From Alphaproteobacteria bacterium (GTDB lineage: Bacteria; Pseudomonadota; Alphaproteobacteria; Ferrovibrionales; Ferrovibrionaceae), in assembly GCA_017307375.1 (NCBI GenBank), contig JAFKFH010000006.1, positions 186,001-250,000 of the forward strand: a DNA stretch of 64,000 nt. Direction: 5' to 3'. Positions 35,274 to 43,858 of this stretch are shown here, piece after piece. Positions within the stretch are counted from its first letter, which is position 1. Every line of letters starts with the position of its first letter. The notes beneath the pieces are model-generated. The model saw nothing but the letters and a program-made list of their open reading frames with translations, was not told where the DNA came from and did not search any database. The position numbers and the translations under genes were made by a program.

Positions 35274-35945
35274 TTGGCGGGGCGGAAGGCACCATCAGTC
35301 GAAGTCAGGAAGCGTGGCCGGCCGCCGCGCGAGGCCGGCCCGGTCGAGGCGCCGCAGGACCGGCTGCTCGATGCGGCGATCGACCTGTTTGCGCGCTATG
35401 GTTATGACCCCGTGTCGACCGGGGCGGTGGCCGACGCGGCCGGCTTGACCCAATCGATGGTCCACTACCATTTCGGCTCGAAGGAGGCGCTGTGGAAGGC
35501 CGCGATCGACCGGCTGATGCGCCGTCGCGGCCGTGCGTTTCCGGTGATGCGTCTCGAATTCCGCGATGTCGATCCGGTGACGCGGCTCAAGATCCTGGTC
35601 CGCCGGCTGATCGAGGCCAATGCGGCGGAGCCGAACTACGTCCGCATCGTGATGCACGAGGCGATGGCCAATACGCCGCGCCTCGACTACCTGATGGAAC
35701 GCTACATCGCTGACGGCTTCGAAGCCTTCAACTCGGCTGTGCGCGACGCTATCGCGGCCGGCATGATCCGGGCGCTGCCCGTGCACGACATCACCAGCAT
35801 CGCGACCTCGGTATCGGTGCTGACCTTCTCGATCGGCGAGGTGACGCGGCGGGTCTACAACACCGACCTGACGACCGACGAGCATGTGCAGTCGCTGAGC
35901 GACAGCATCATCACCACGCTGTTCTCGGGCCTGCAGGTCAAGTGA
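35274..35945 (+). CDS. TetR-family transcriptional regulator, TTG start
   Basis: A 223-residue regulator with a basic N-terminal tail (RKRGRPPREAG), then LLDAAIDLFARYGYDPVSTG and VADAAGLTQSMVHYHFGSKE as the helix-turn-helix. The C-terminal domain begins near residue 95. The start is TTG 35274 after GGGAGAGAG; no ATG fits upstream. It is divergent from the binding protein-carboxylase-ligase operon and most likely controls it. Its last eight bases overlap the convergent XRE gene. Confidence 0.9.
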   Translation: MAGRKAPSVEVRKRGRPPREAGPVEAPQDRLLDAAIDLFARYGYDPVSTGAVADAAGLTQSMVHYHFGSKEALWKAAIDRLMRRRGRAFPVMRLEFRDVDPVTRLKILVRRLIEANAAEPNYVRIVMHEAMANTPRLDYLMERYIADGFEAFNSAVRDAIAAGMIRALPVHDITSIATSVSVLTFSIGEVTRRVYNTDLTTDEHVQSLSDSIITTLFSGLQVK

Positions 35946-36495
35946 CGTCGTCGAAGATCGGCAGGGTGCCGACCGAGATCACCTCGGCCGGCCCGTCGCC
36001 GACGACGCGGATGTCGTGTTTCGTATGGCCGGGAAAATGCAGCGAATCGCCGGGGCCCAGCACGTAGCTGTCGTCGCCCACCAGGTAGCGGACCTGTCCC
36101 GACAGGACGTAGACGAATTCGTCGCCGTCATGGGACACCGCCTCTGACTGATAGCCGGACGGCATCGTCAGCTTCACCGCGTTGATGACGCTGCCCGGAA
36201 AGGTGGTCGACAGCCGTTCATAGGTCTGGCGCCTGCCTTCGATCGCGTAGGCCTGGCGCAGGCCCTGGCGCGTGTCGGGCCGATCCTGCGTCGGCTGGTC
36301 GAACAACTGGCGCAGCGGCACGTCCAGTGCGCGCGCGATATTGGCCAGCGACGAGATCGAGACGCCGGTCAGGTTGCGTTCGGCCTGCGACAGGAAGCCG
36401 GTCGAAACGCCGGCTGCCGCCGCGACCTCGGCCAATGTCCTGCCCGCCGCGCGCCGATGCCGCCGCAGCCTTTCCCCGATCCGTTCGACCGTCAT
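35938..36495 (-). CDS. XRE-family regulator with C-terminal cupin domain
   Basis: A 185-residue protein: an N-terminal Cro/CI-type helix-turn-helix (TLAEVAAAAGVSTGFLSQAE, then SISSLANIARALDVPL) and a cupin domain (SHDGDEFVYVLSGQVRYLVG; GPGDSLHFPGHTKHDI). Such proteins often sense small amines or carboxylates and repress catabolic genes, as PuuR does. ATG 36495 is chosen because GAGGTCGGAC precedes it; ATG 36522 shares the frame but has no ribosome site. It is divergent from the M24 peptidase gene and repeats at 36534-36561 are likely its operator. Confidence 0.9.
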   Translation of the reverse strand: MTVERIGERLRRHRRAAGRTLAEVAAAAGVSTGFLSQAERNLTGVSISSLANIARALDVPLRQLFDQPTQDRPDTRQGLRQAYAIEGRRQTYERLSTTFPGSVINAVKLTMPSGYQSEAVSHDGDEFVYVLSGQVRYLVGDDSYVLGPGDSLHFPGHTKHDIRVVGDGPAEVISVGTLPIFDDVT

Positions 36496-36515
36496 GTCCG
36501 ACCTCGGAATCCGCC

Positions 36516-36561
36516 TTGACATGATTTTAGTGTCACTTAAATTTTAGTCACACTTAAATTT
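36516..36561 (+). promoter_or_regulatory. Promoter with duplicated CACTTAAATTT operator
   Basis: CACTTAAATTT occurs twice, at 36534-36544 and 36551-36561, spaced 17 bases. TTGACA at 36516-36521 and TAAATT at 36538-36543, 16 bases apart, form a plausible promoter for the M24 peptidase, and the repeats overlap its -10 and start region. The first copy also lies in TTTAGTGTCACTTAAA, which is nearly palindromic. The XRE-cupin regulator is the obvious candidate ligand. Confidence 0.5.
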
Positions 36562-36583
36562 CCAGTCAGGGGATCTGGCAATC

Positions 36584-37807
36584 ATGACCATTGGCGTCGG
36601 CGGCACCGATCGGGCGGCGGCCCTCAACAGTCTGTCGAACATGATGGCCGGGGCGGTGCCGATCGCCCTGGACGAGTACCAGGCCCGCATCGCCAAGGCC
36701 CAGGGGCTGATGCGCGAGCAGGGCGTTGCCGCGATCTACGTCAATGCCGGTTCGAACCTCACCTATTTCACCGGCACCCAGTGGAAGCAGTCCGAGCGCA
36801 TGGTGGGCGCGATCATTCCAGCCATCGGGGCGGTCGAATACATTGCCCCGGCCTTCGAGGAAGGCACGGTGCGCGACTACATGGTCGTCGAGGGCCGCGT
36901 CAATTGCTGGCACGAACATGAAAGCCCCTATGCGCTCTTCCTGGAAATCCTGGAGCGACTGCAGATCGGCGCCGGTGCCGGCCATCGCGTGGGGCTGTGC
37001 GAGAGTTCGCCGTTCTTCATCGTCGACGGCATCGCCAAGCTCGCCAAGGGCTACGACTTCTTCGATGCCCGGGTGATCACCGCTGCCTGCCGCACGCGCA
37101 AGTCGGCCAACGAGATCGCGCTGATGCAGCGGGCGCACGACATGACGCTCGCCGTGCATCGCGCCACGGCCTCGATGCTGTATGCAGGGATCACCACGAC
37201 GGAAGTCGAGGAATTCATCAACGAGGCCCATCGCCGCGTCGGCAGCCGCGGGTCTTACTTCTGCATCGTGCTGTTCGGGCCTGCCTCGGCCTTCCCGCAC
37301 GGCGTCAAGAACCCGCAGGTGCTGAAGGACGGGGATGTCGTGCTGATCGACACCGGCTGTCTCGTCCATGGCTACATGTCCGACATCACCCGCACCTATG
37401 TCTTCGGCGAACCGACCGAGCGGCAGCGCTGGGCCTGGAATGTCGAGAAGGCGGCGCAGGCCGCGGCCTTCGCCGCCGCCCGGCTGGGCACCCCTTGCGG
37501 CGATGTCGATATCGCGGCCCGCAAGTCGCTCGAGGCCGCAGGCCTCGGGCCCGACTACGCGCTGCCCGGCCTGCCGCACCGTACCGGCCACGGCATCGGG
37601 CTCGACGTGCACGAATGGCCCTATCTGGTGCGCAGCGACCGCACGCCGCTGGCCCCGGGGATGTGCTTCTCCAACGAACCGATGATCTGCTTCCCCGGCG
37701 AATTCGGCATCCGCCACGAAGATCATTTCTACATGACCGAAAAAGGGCCCAAGTGGTTCACGCAGCCCTCGCACTCGGTCGACGACCCGTTCGGCCTGCA
37801 AGCCTGA
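36584..37807 (+). CDS. M24-family metallopeptidase (Xaa-Pro dipeptidase/creatinase-like)
   Basis: A 407-residue pita-bread-fold protein. The five metal ligands are visible: aspartates in LIDTGC and MSDITRTY, a histidine in RTGHGIGLDVHE, and glutamates in FSNEPMI and IRHEDHFYM. The N-terminal creatinase-like domain covers about 1-165. The family includes proline dipeptidases and creatinase-like or ectoine hydrolases. A hairpin follows the stop. Together with the downstream peptide-type importer it suggests use of a peptide or N-acyl compound; the XRE-cupin regulator is divergent. Confidence 0.88.
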   Translation: MTIGVGGTDRAAALNSLSNMMAGAVPIALDEYQARIAKAQGLMREQGVAAIYVNAGSNLTYFTGTQWKQSERMVGAIIPAIGAVEYIAPAFEEGTVRDYMVVEGRVNCWHEHESPYALFLEILERLQIGAGAGHRVGLCESSPFFIVDGIAKLAKGYDFFDARVITAACRTRKSANEIALMQRAHDMTLAVHRATASMLYAGITTTEVEEFINEAHRRVGSRGSYFCIVLFGPASAFPHGVKNPQVLKDGDVVLIDTGCLVHGYMSDITRTYVFGEPTERQRWAWNVEKAAQAAAFAAARLGTPCGDVDIAARKSLEAAGLGPDYALPGLPHRTGHGIGLDVHEWPYLVRSDRTPLAPGMCFSNEPMICFPGEFGIRHEDHFYMTEKGPKWFTQPSHSVDDPFGLQA

Positions 37808-37828
37808 ACGGAGAGTATACTCCTATTG

Positions 37829-37854
37829 CCGGGCGCCGCCGTTGCGGCGCCCGG
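37829..37854. terminator. Strong GC hairpin after the M24 peptidase gene
   Basis: CCGGGCGCCGC-CGTT-GCGGCGCCCGG has perfect 11-base arms and a four-base loop and lies 21 bases after the stop. Only a short TTGT follows, so it may be a weak intrinsic terminator or a transcript-stabilising end. A ten-base palindrome GAGTATACTC precedes it at 37813-37822. Confidence 0.6.
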
Positions 37855-37904
37855 TTGTCCGACAAACTTGTCGCGATGCAACAAGACGCGTGACATCCCG
37901 TCAC
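37855..37904. promoter_or_regulatory. Clustered small dyads upstream of the Dpp-type operon
   Basis: Two overlapping perfect dyads share one arm: TTGTC-C-GACAA (37855-37865) and GACAA-AC-TTGTC (37861-37872). A further GTGAC-N5-GTCAC lies at 37890-37904, 50 bases before the binding-protein start. They may form operators; no regulator is adjacent apart from the XRE-cupin gene. Confidence 0.3.
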
Positions 37905-37953
37905 CAGAACCGGTATGCCTGCGGGCGTTCATTACGGTGACGGAGTGGCGGGA

Positions 37954-39552
37954 ATGGATCGGCGTGACTTCCTCATGCGCGGCGCCGGGGTGGCGGCATC
38001 CCTGGGTTTTGCGGCGCCGTCGCTGGCGCAGGGGCGCGCGGAAACGCTCCGTGTCCTGGCCGAATCGGCAGCCAATTCGCGCGACCCGCATGGCGACGGC
38101 GTCAACGTGCCGTCACTCGGCACCTTCACCAATGTCTATGATCGCCTGGTCAACTTCGATCGCAGCGAAGTGCTGCCCAGCGTCTATCGCTACGACTATT
38201 CCCGGCTGATCGGCGAACTCGCCGAGCGTTTCGAGGAAGCCAACGACGGCAAGTCGCTGGTCTTCCACCTGCGCCGCGACGCGACCTTCCATGACGGACG
38301 GCCGGTGACTGCGGAAGACGTCAAATGGTCGCTCGACCGTGCAGTGTCGCTGCCGGCATCCAAGCGGCAGCTCGCCACCGGATCGATGACCGATCCGGCA
38401 CAGTTCGTGGCGGTCGACCGGCATACCTTCCGCATCGACTGCCCCCGCAAGGACCGCTATACCCTGCCCAACCTGGCGCTGACCCAGGCCTCGATCATCA
38501 ACGCCGAGGAGGCCAGGCGCCGCGCGACCGCCGCCGATCCCTGGGCGACCGAATGGCTGCGCAACAATGCCGCCGGCGGCGGTGCCTACCGGATCGAGGG
38601 CTGGACGGCCGGTCAGCAGATCGTCTACGGCCGCTTCGATCAGTGGAAAAGCGGCCTACTGCCGAAGATCCGCCGAGCCGTGCTCCAGGTCGTGCCGGCC
38701 GCGACCGCCCGTGTCGCCTCGTTGCAGAAGGGCGACGCCGATATCGTGCTGCAACTGCCGCCGAAAGACATCGATGCCATCGCAACGGACGGGCGGGTGC
38801 GCGTCGCCTCGATCCCGGTGGTGACGTCGTTCCGCTTCATCGCCTTCAACACGCAGACAAAGCCGTTCGACGACGTCCGGGTGCGGCAGGCCATCGCCTA
38901 TGCCTTGCCCTATCAGGGCATGTTCGACGGGGCGGTCTTCGGCCACGGCACGCCGCTGTTCGGCGGCCCGTCCTTCACCCCGGCCGCCGCCGATTTTCCG
39001 CAGGCCATGCCCTATCATCTCAGCCTCGAGAAGGCGCGGACCCTGCTGGCCGAGGCCGGGCTGGATCAGGGCTTCCAGACCACCTTCAGCTACAATGCCG
39101 GTGACGCGACGATCGCCGAGCCGGTGGCGCTGCTGGTGCAGGAGGGCCTGGCCGCCATCGGGATAAAGGTCGAGATCGAGAAGGTCACCGCGGCGCAGTG
39201 GGCGACGCGGCTGACCGAGAAGAAGGTGCCGTTCTACGTCGAATCCTCGGCCGCGTGGTTCAATGATCCGGATTACTTCTTCCGCATCTTCTTCCAGGGT
39301 GACTGGCGCTGGAATTTCGGCTCGTTCGTCAATGCCGATCTCGCCGCCATCCTCGACAAGGCGCGGTGGGAGACCGACCGAGCGACCTACGACCGGCTGA
39401 TGCGCGAGGCCATCGCCATCGTGTTCCGCGAGGTGCCGGTGGCGCTGTTGTGGCTGCCGTCGTTCGAGGTTGCCATGCAGCCCGACGTGACCAATTTCAC
39501 CTACTACATTCACGGTCAGGTCGATTTCCGGCCGATCACCCGGATCGCCTGA
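37954..39552 (+). CDS. ABC peptide/opine-type substrate-binding protein (family 5), Tat-exported
   Basis: A 532-residue DppA-class binding protein. From ATG 37954 it has a twin-arginine leader, MDRRDFLMRGAGVAASLGFA, ending near ALAQ. Family features include LVFHLRRDATFHDGRPVTAE, then DVKWSLDRA, and FIAFNTQTKPFDDVRVRQAI near the middle. An upstream frame to 37915 lacks a ribosome site. It is followed after 15 bases by the permease genes. Ligand may be a dipeptide, opine or glycoside; not readable. Confidence 0.9.
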   Translation: MDRRDFLMRGAGVAASLGFAAPSLAQGRAETLRVLAESAANSRDPHGDGVNVPSLGTFTNVYDRLVNFDRSEVLPSVYRYDYSRLIGELAERFEEANDGKSLVFHLRRDATFHDGRPVTAEDVKWSLDRAVSLPASKRQLATGSMTDPAQFVAVDRHTFRIDCPRKDRYTLPNLALTQASIINAEEARRRATAADPWATEWLRNNAAGGGAYRIEGWTAGQQIVYGRFDQWKSGLLPKIRRAVLQVVPAATARVASLQKGDADIVLQLPPKDIDAIATDGRVRVASIPVVTSFRFIAFNTQTKPFDDVRVRQAIAYALPYQGMFDGAVFGHGTPLFGGPSFTPAAADFPQAMPYHLSLEKARTLLAEAGLDQGFQTTFSYNAGDATIAEPVALLVQEGLAAIGIKVEIEKVTAAQWATRLTEKKVPFYVESSAAWFNDPDYFFRIFFQGDWRWNFGSFVNADLAAILDKARWETDRATYDRLMREAIAIVFREVPVALLWLPSFEVAMQPDVTNFTYYIHGQVDFRPITRIA

Positions 39553-39567
39553 ACGGGCAGGGCGGCG

Positions 39568-40596
39568 ATGCGGCAGTCGATCCCGGCCTTCGCCGCCCGG
39601 CGCCTGCTGGCGATCCTGCCGGTGCTGGCGGGGGCGGTCGTCTTCGTCTTCGTCGTCATGCGCCTGCTGCCGGCCGATCCTGCCGCATTCCTGGTTACCG
39701 GCCCGCAGGGCGGGCCGGAACAGATCGCCGCGCTGCGCGCCCGGCTGGGCCTCGACCGCAGTATCCCGGAGCAGCTCGCGCGCTATGTGCGGGACGTGTT
39801 GTCGGGCGATCTCGGCCGCTCGCTGACGACCGGCGAGCCCGTGCTGGCCGACCTGCTCCAACGGCTGCCGGCGTCGCTCGAACTGACGATCGCCGCGTTT
39901 GCCGTCGCGCTGGCTGCCGGCATCGCTCTCGGCACCGCCGCCGCCTTCCGGCCGGGATCCGCCGTCGATCACGCCTGCCGGTTCATCGCCACGGCCGGCA
40001 ATTCGCTGCCCGGATTCGTCGTCGGTCTTTGCCTGATCTACGTCTTCTACGTCCGTCTCGGCTGGTCGCCGGAGCCGGTCGGGCGCCTGGACGGATTGAT
40101 GGTGCCGCCGCCCGCGGTCACCGGCTTCCTGCTGGCCGACAGCCTGCTCGCCGGCGACGGGGCGGCGTTCCGTTCGGCCCTCGGCCATCTTGTTCTGCCC
40201 GCCGCGACGATGGCCCTGTTTGCGCTGGCGCCGCTGGCCCGCATCACTCGCGCGGCGCTGATCGAGGTGCTGGCGTCCGACTATGTCCGCACCGCCCGCG
40301 CGCTGCAGCTGCCGACCCGGCTGGTGGTCGTCCATTACGCGCTGCACAATGCCGCGGTCCCGATCGTGACCACGCTCGGCCTGATCTTCTCCTACATGCT
40401 CGGGGCCAATGTGCTGGTCGAAAAAGTATTCGCCTGGCCTGGCATCGGTTCCTACGCGCTCGAAGCCGTGCTGTCGGCCGACTACGCGCCGATCCAGGGG
40501 TATGTCCTGCTGGTGGCGCTCAGCTTCGCGGCGGTCAATCTGCTGGTCGACATTCTCTACGGCCTGCTCGATCCACGGGCGCGGATCCGGCCATGA
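39568..40596 (+). CDS. ABC peptide-type permease, DppB-like
   Basis: A 342-residue inner-membrane subunit opening with RRLLAILPVLAGAVVFVFVV and the usual RLLPADPAAFL periplasmic start. The coupling segment is ALIEVLASDYVRTARALQLP, the conserved DppB arrangement, and the end LLVDILYGLLDPRARI is standard. Its stop overlaps the DppC-like start (ATGA). It pairs with that protein and the fused ATPase. Confidence 0.92.
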   Translation: MRQSIPAFAARRLLAILPVLAGAVVFVFVVMRLLPADPAAFLVTGPQGGPEQIAALRARLGLDRSIPEQLARYVRDVLSGDLGRSLTTGEPVLADLLQRLPASLELTIAAFAVALAAGIALGTAAAFRPGSAVDHACRFIATAGNSLPGFVVGLCLIYVFYVRLGWSPEPVGRLDGLMVPPPAVTGFLLADSLLAGDGAAFRSALGHLVLPAATMALFALAPLARITRAALIEVLASDYVRTARALQLPTRLVVVHYALHNAAVPIVTTLGLIFSYMLGANVLVEKVFAWPGIGSYALEAVLSADYAPIQGYVLLVALSFAAVNLLVDILYGLLDPRARIRP

Positions 40597-41405
40597 CCAG
40601 GCCGCTCGGCATCGCCGCGCTGCTGGCGATCGGCCTGCTGATCCTGCTGGCGCTGATCGGACCGGCGATCGTGCCGCATGATCCGCTGGCCACGCGCGTC
40701 GCCTCGGGGTTGCAGCCGCCATCGGCGGTCCACTGGTTTGGCACCGACCAGCTCGGCCGCGACATCTTCAGCCGCGTGGTGGTGGCAACCCGCCTCGACC
40801 TCGCCATCGCCGCCTCGGCCGTTTGCCTGTCGCTGGTCACCGGTGCGGCGATCGGTGCGGCCTGCGGCTATTTCGGCGGGGTGCTGGACCGCTGGGCGGG
40901 GCGCGTCGTCGACATGCTGATGGCGTTCCCACTGTTCGTCGTCGCGATGGCGCTGGTCGTGGCCCTCGGCAACAGCGTCGCCAACATCGTCTATGCCACG
41001 GCGATCATCAACCTGCCTTTCTATATCCGCTTTGCCCGCGCCGAGGTGGCGGTGCGGCGCGACGCCGGCTATGTCCAGGCTGCGCGGCTCGGCGGGGCGG
41101 GGCCGTGGCGCATCGTGTTCGGCACGCTGCTGCCCAACCTTGCCCCGAGCCTTGCCGTGCAGATGTCGCTCAACCTCGGCTGGGCGATCCTCAATGCCGC
41201 CGGGCTCTCCTTCATCGGCCTCGGCGTCCGCCCGCCGGCCGCCGAATGGGGCGTGCTGACCGCCGAGGGCGCGCCCTTCCTGATCTCGGGGCAATGGTGG
41301 GTCGCGGTGTTCCCCGGCCTGGCGCTGATGGGCGCGGTCTTTGCCTTCAACCTGGCCGGCGACGCCTTGCGCGACCTGCTCGATCCGCGGCGGCGGACGA
41401 CATGA
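40593..41405 (+). CDS. ABC peptide-type permease, DppC-like
   Basis: A 270-residue permease with HWFGTDQLGRDIFSRVVVAT after helix one, the hallmark of DppC proteins, then AEVAVRRDAGYVQAARLGGA as coupling loop, and LSFIGLGVRPPAAEWG near the C-terminus. ATG 40593 overlaps the DppB-like stop, and its own stop overlaps the ATPase gene, so the four genes are tightly coupled. Confidence 0.92.
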   Translation: MTRPLGIAALLAIGLLILLALIGPAIVPHDPLATRVASGLQPPSAVHWFGTDQLGRDIFSRVVVATRLDLAIAASAVCLSLVTGAAIGAACGYFGGVLDRWAGRVVDMLMAFPLFVVAMALVVALGNSVANIVYATAIINLPFYIRFARAEVAVRRDAGYVQAARLGGAGPWRIVFGTLLPNLAPSLAVQMSLNLGWAILNAAGLSFIGLGVRPPAAEWGVLTAEGAPFLISGQWWVAVFPGLALMGAVFAFNLAGDALRDLLDPRRRTT

Positions 41406-42829
41406 CGCTCGCCGAGGTTTCCGGCCTCGGCGTTTCGTTCGGGCGCATCCGCGCCGTGGACGACGTCTCCTTCACCGTCGCCGCGGGCGAGATGCTGGGG
41501 CTGGTCGGCGCCTCGGGTTCGGGCAAGTCGGTGACCGCCCTGGCCCTGATGGGGCTGGTCAAGCCCGATCGCGGCACCATCACCGGCCAGGGCCGCCGTG
41601 CGATCGTGTTCCAGAATGCGCGCCGCGCGCTGAACCCGACCCGTACGATCGGTCGGCAGCTCGCCGACGTGCTCGGCTCCCCCGTCCGGGTCGGCGACAT
41701 GCTGAGGCGGGTGGGGCTGTCGCCCGACCGGGCGGATGCCTACCCGTTCGAGCTGTCCGGCGGCATGTGCCAGCGGGTGATGATCGCGCTGGCGCTGGCG
41801 ACCGATCCGGCCCTCTTGATCGCCGATGAGCCGACCACGGGTCTCGATACCACGGTCCAGGCGACGATCCTGGACCTGATCGCCGATCTGGCGCGCGAGC
41901 GTGGCATGGGCACGATCCTGATCACCCATGACCTGGCGCTGGCCGCCCAGCGCTGCGACCGCATCGCGCTGCTCGAAGGCGGCCGCCTCGTCCGGATCGT
42001 GTTGCCCGGCGACCTGCCGCCCCGTCCGGTCGCAAGCCCACAGGCCGCGGCGCCGGGCTCGACGCTGCTGCGGGTCGACGGACTTGCCAAGCATTACGGC
42101 AAGCTGCGCGCAGTCGATGGCGTCGATCTGGTTGTCCGCGAGGGCGAGGCGCTCGGGCTGGTCGGCGAGTCCGGCTGTGGCAAGTCGACCCTGGCGGCCA
42201 TGCTGGCCCGGCTGATCGACCCGACGGCGGGCCGGATAGAATTCGCCGGCGAAGATATCGCCGCCGTGCCTGCCCGGCGGGCGGCGGCAGCGGCCTGGCG
42301 GGGCCGGCTGCAGATGGTGGTGCAGGATGCCGGCGACAGCCTGGATCCCCGGCTGACGGCGGCCGAGGCGGTGGCGGCGCCGCTGCGGCGGCTTTGCCGC
42401 CTGTCGGGCGCGGCGCTGCACGCTCGCGTGGCCGAACTGTTCGACCGGGTGCACCTGCCGCGGGCGCTGCATGACCGGCTGCCGTACCAACTGTCCGGCG
42501 GCCAGCAGGCCCGCGTCGGGATCGCCCGCGCCCTGGCGCCGGGCCCCGGCTTCGTCATTCTCGACGAGCCGACCGCCGCCCTCGACGCTGCCCTGCAGGA
42601 CGCGATCATGCGGCTGCTCGACGATCTGCGCCGCGACCTGGGCGTCGCCTATCTGCTGATCAGCCACGACCTCGATGTCATCCGCCAACTGTGCGGTCGC
42701 GTCATGGTCATGCAGGCCGGCCGCATCGTCGAGGCCGGTCCGGTCGCCGAGGTCTTCGCCCGGCCCGCCCATCCGCATACCGCCGGGCTGATAGCGGCCA
42801 TCCCGCAGGGCCGGGCGCTGCGGCCATGA
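41402..42829 (+). CDS. Fused DppD-DppF-type double ATPase
   Basis: A 475-residue protein with two nucleotide-binding domains. Domain one has GASGSGKSV near residue 36, signature LSGGMCQRVMIALAL, LLIADEPTTGLD and ITHDLALA. Domain two, from about 225, has GESGCGKST near residue 255, LSGGQQARVGIARAL, VILDEPTAALD and ISHDLDVI. Peptide importers usually use two separate ATPases; here both are in one chain, and each half is shorter than the typical 320-residue DppD/F, lacking most of the cysteine-containing C-terminal oligopeptide tail of domain one. Confidence 0.92.
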   Translation: MTLAEVSGLGVSFGRIRAVDDVSFTVAAGEMLGLVGASGSGKSVTALALMGLVKPDRGTITGQGRRAIVFQNARRALNPTRTIGRQLADVLGSPVRVGDMLRRVGLSPDRADAYPFELSGGMCQRVMIALALATDPALLIADEPTTGLDTTVQATILDLIADLARERGMGTILITHDLALAAQRCDRIALLEGGRLVRIVLPGDLPPRPVASPQAAAPGSTLLRVDGLAKHYGKLRAVDGVDLVVREGEALGLVGESGCGKSTLAAMLARLIDPTAGRIEFAGEDIAAVPARRAAAAAWRGRLQMVVQDAGDSLDPRLTAAEAVAAPLRRLCRLSGAALHARVAELFDRVHLPRALHDRLPYQLSGGQQARVGIARALAPGPGFVILDEPTAALDAALQDAIMRLLDDLRRDLGVAYLLISHDLDVIRQLCGRVMVMQAGRIVEAGPVAEVFARPAHPHTAGLIAAIPQGRALRP

Positions 42830-42848
42830 CGGGTCGCGTTTTGCCCAT

Positions 42849-42992
42849 TTGATGAATAGCGTTCACTTGCGTCGCTCCTCCAGTTATTCGCAGGGATAGG
42901 GCCGCCACCCGGGGCACCTCTATTTGCACTGCGGCATGCGTTTCCGATTGACAGCCCCCGGCCCCCGCTTCTTAATGAAGTCAATTCATCAA
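42849..42992 (+). promoter_or_regulatory. Promoter with two TTRATGAA-N5-TTCATYAA dyads before the AtuA/Liv operon
   Basis: In the 239-base gap after the ATPase gene, TTGACA (42948-42953) and CTTAAT (42971-42976) are spaced 17 bases. The dyad TTAATGAA-GTCAA-TTCATCAA covers 42972-42992, across the -10 and start point. A half-conserved copy, TTGATGAA-TAGCG-TTCACTTG, lies at 42849-42869. Similar dyads sit over two promoters at 53848-53945. A TetR repressor encoded at 52279 is the likely common regulator. Confidence 0.55.
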
Positions 42993-43068
42993 CGGGCGAT
43001 CAAACAGCCCTGTGGGGGGAAATGCTCGGCATGCAGCATCATCGGCATCCGTGTGTCCAGGTTCCGGC

Positions 43069-43854
43069 ATGACCGACGCGCCCGTCCTGACCGAGCGCCG
43101 CGGCCTGGCACTGTGGATCACCATCAACCGGCCTGAGCGGCGCAATGCGCTCAACGAAGCCGTCGTCACCACGATCGGCCGCGCCATTCGCGAGGCGATG
43201 GCGGAGAACGAGGTTCGCGCCATCGTGCTGACCGGGGCGGGGGACAAGGTCTTCTGCGCCGGCGGCGATCTCAGCCCGTCGGCCGACGGCGCACCGTTCA
43301 GCGTCGATCCGGCGCGGCCGCGCAATTTCATCGTCGACCTGTTGCAGTTGATCGAGACCTGCCCGATCCCGATCGTCGCGCGGGTCAACGGCCATGCGCT
43401 GGCCGGGGGCTTTGGCCTCGTCTGCGCCTGCGATCTGGTCGTCGCCGTCGATGCCGCGACGTTCGGCACGCCGGAATCCAAGATCGGCCTGTTCCCGATG
43501 ATGATCATGCCGCATCTGATGCGGGTGGTGCCGCCGCGGCGGCTGATGGAGATGTGCATCACCGGCGAACCGCTGACGGCCCAGCAGGCGCTGGCCGACG
43601 GCATCGTCAATCACCTGGCCGCGCCGGCCGATCTCGACGCGAAGCTCGACTGGCTGCTCGACCGCGTCGTCAACCGCTCGCCCACCGCGATCCGCCTGGG
43701 CAAGCAGGGATTCCAGGCGATGCGTGACATGGCGTTGCGCGATGCCCTCGAATACGCCCAGCTGATGCTGCCGATGATGGCGCAGACTCAGGATGCCCGC
43801 GAAGGCTTCGCAGCGTTCCGGGAAAAGCGCCAGCCGGCCTGGACGGGGCGCTGA
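43069..43854 (+). CDS. Enoyl-CoA hydratase/isomerase, methylglutaconyl/AtuE-like
   Basis: A 261-residue crotonase-fold protein. CoA/oxyanion features are RPERRNALNEAVV, FCAGGDLSPS and NGHALAGGFGLVCACD. The usual first catalytic glutamate (GGG-x-E-L) is glycine here, while the second is kept in GTPESKIGLFP. This pattern is met in methylglutaconyl-type and isohexenylglutaconyl-type hydratases, from memory. It is directly followed by an AtuA gene, in line with branched or terpenoid acyl-CoA breakdown. ATG 43069 is chosen; there is no strong ribosome site. Confidence 0.84.
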   Translation: MTDAPVLTERRGLALWITINRPERRNALNEAVVTTIGRAIREAMAENEVRAIVLTGAGDKVFCAGGDLSPSADGAPFSVDPARPRNFIVDLLQLIETCPIPIVARVNGHALAGGFGLVCACDLVVAVDAATFGTPESKIGLFPMMIMPHLMRVVPPRRLMEMCITGEPLTAQQALADGIVNHLAAPADLDAKLDWLLDRVVNRSPTAIRLGKQGFQAMRDMALRDALEYAQLMLPMMAQTQDAREGFAAFREKRQPAWTGR

Positions 43855-43858
43855 TCCG

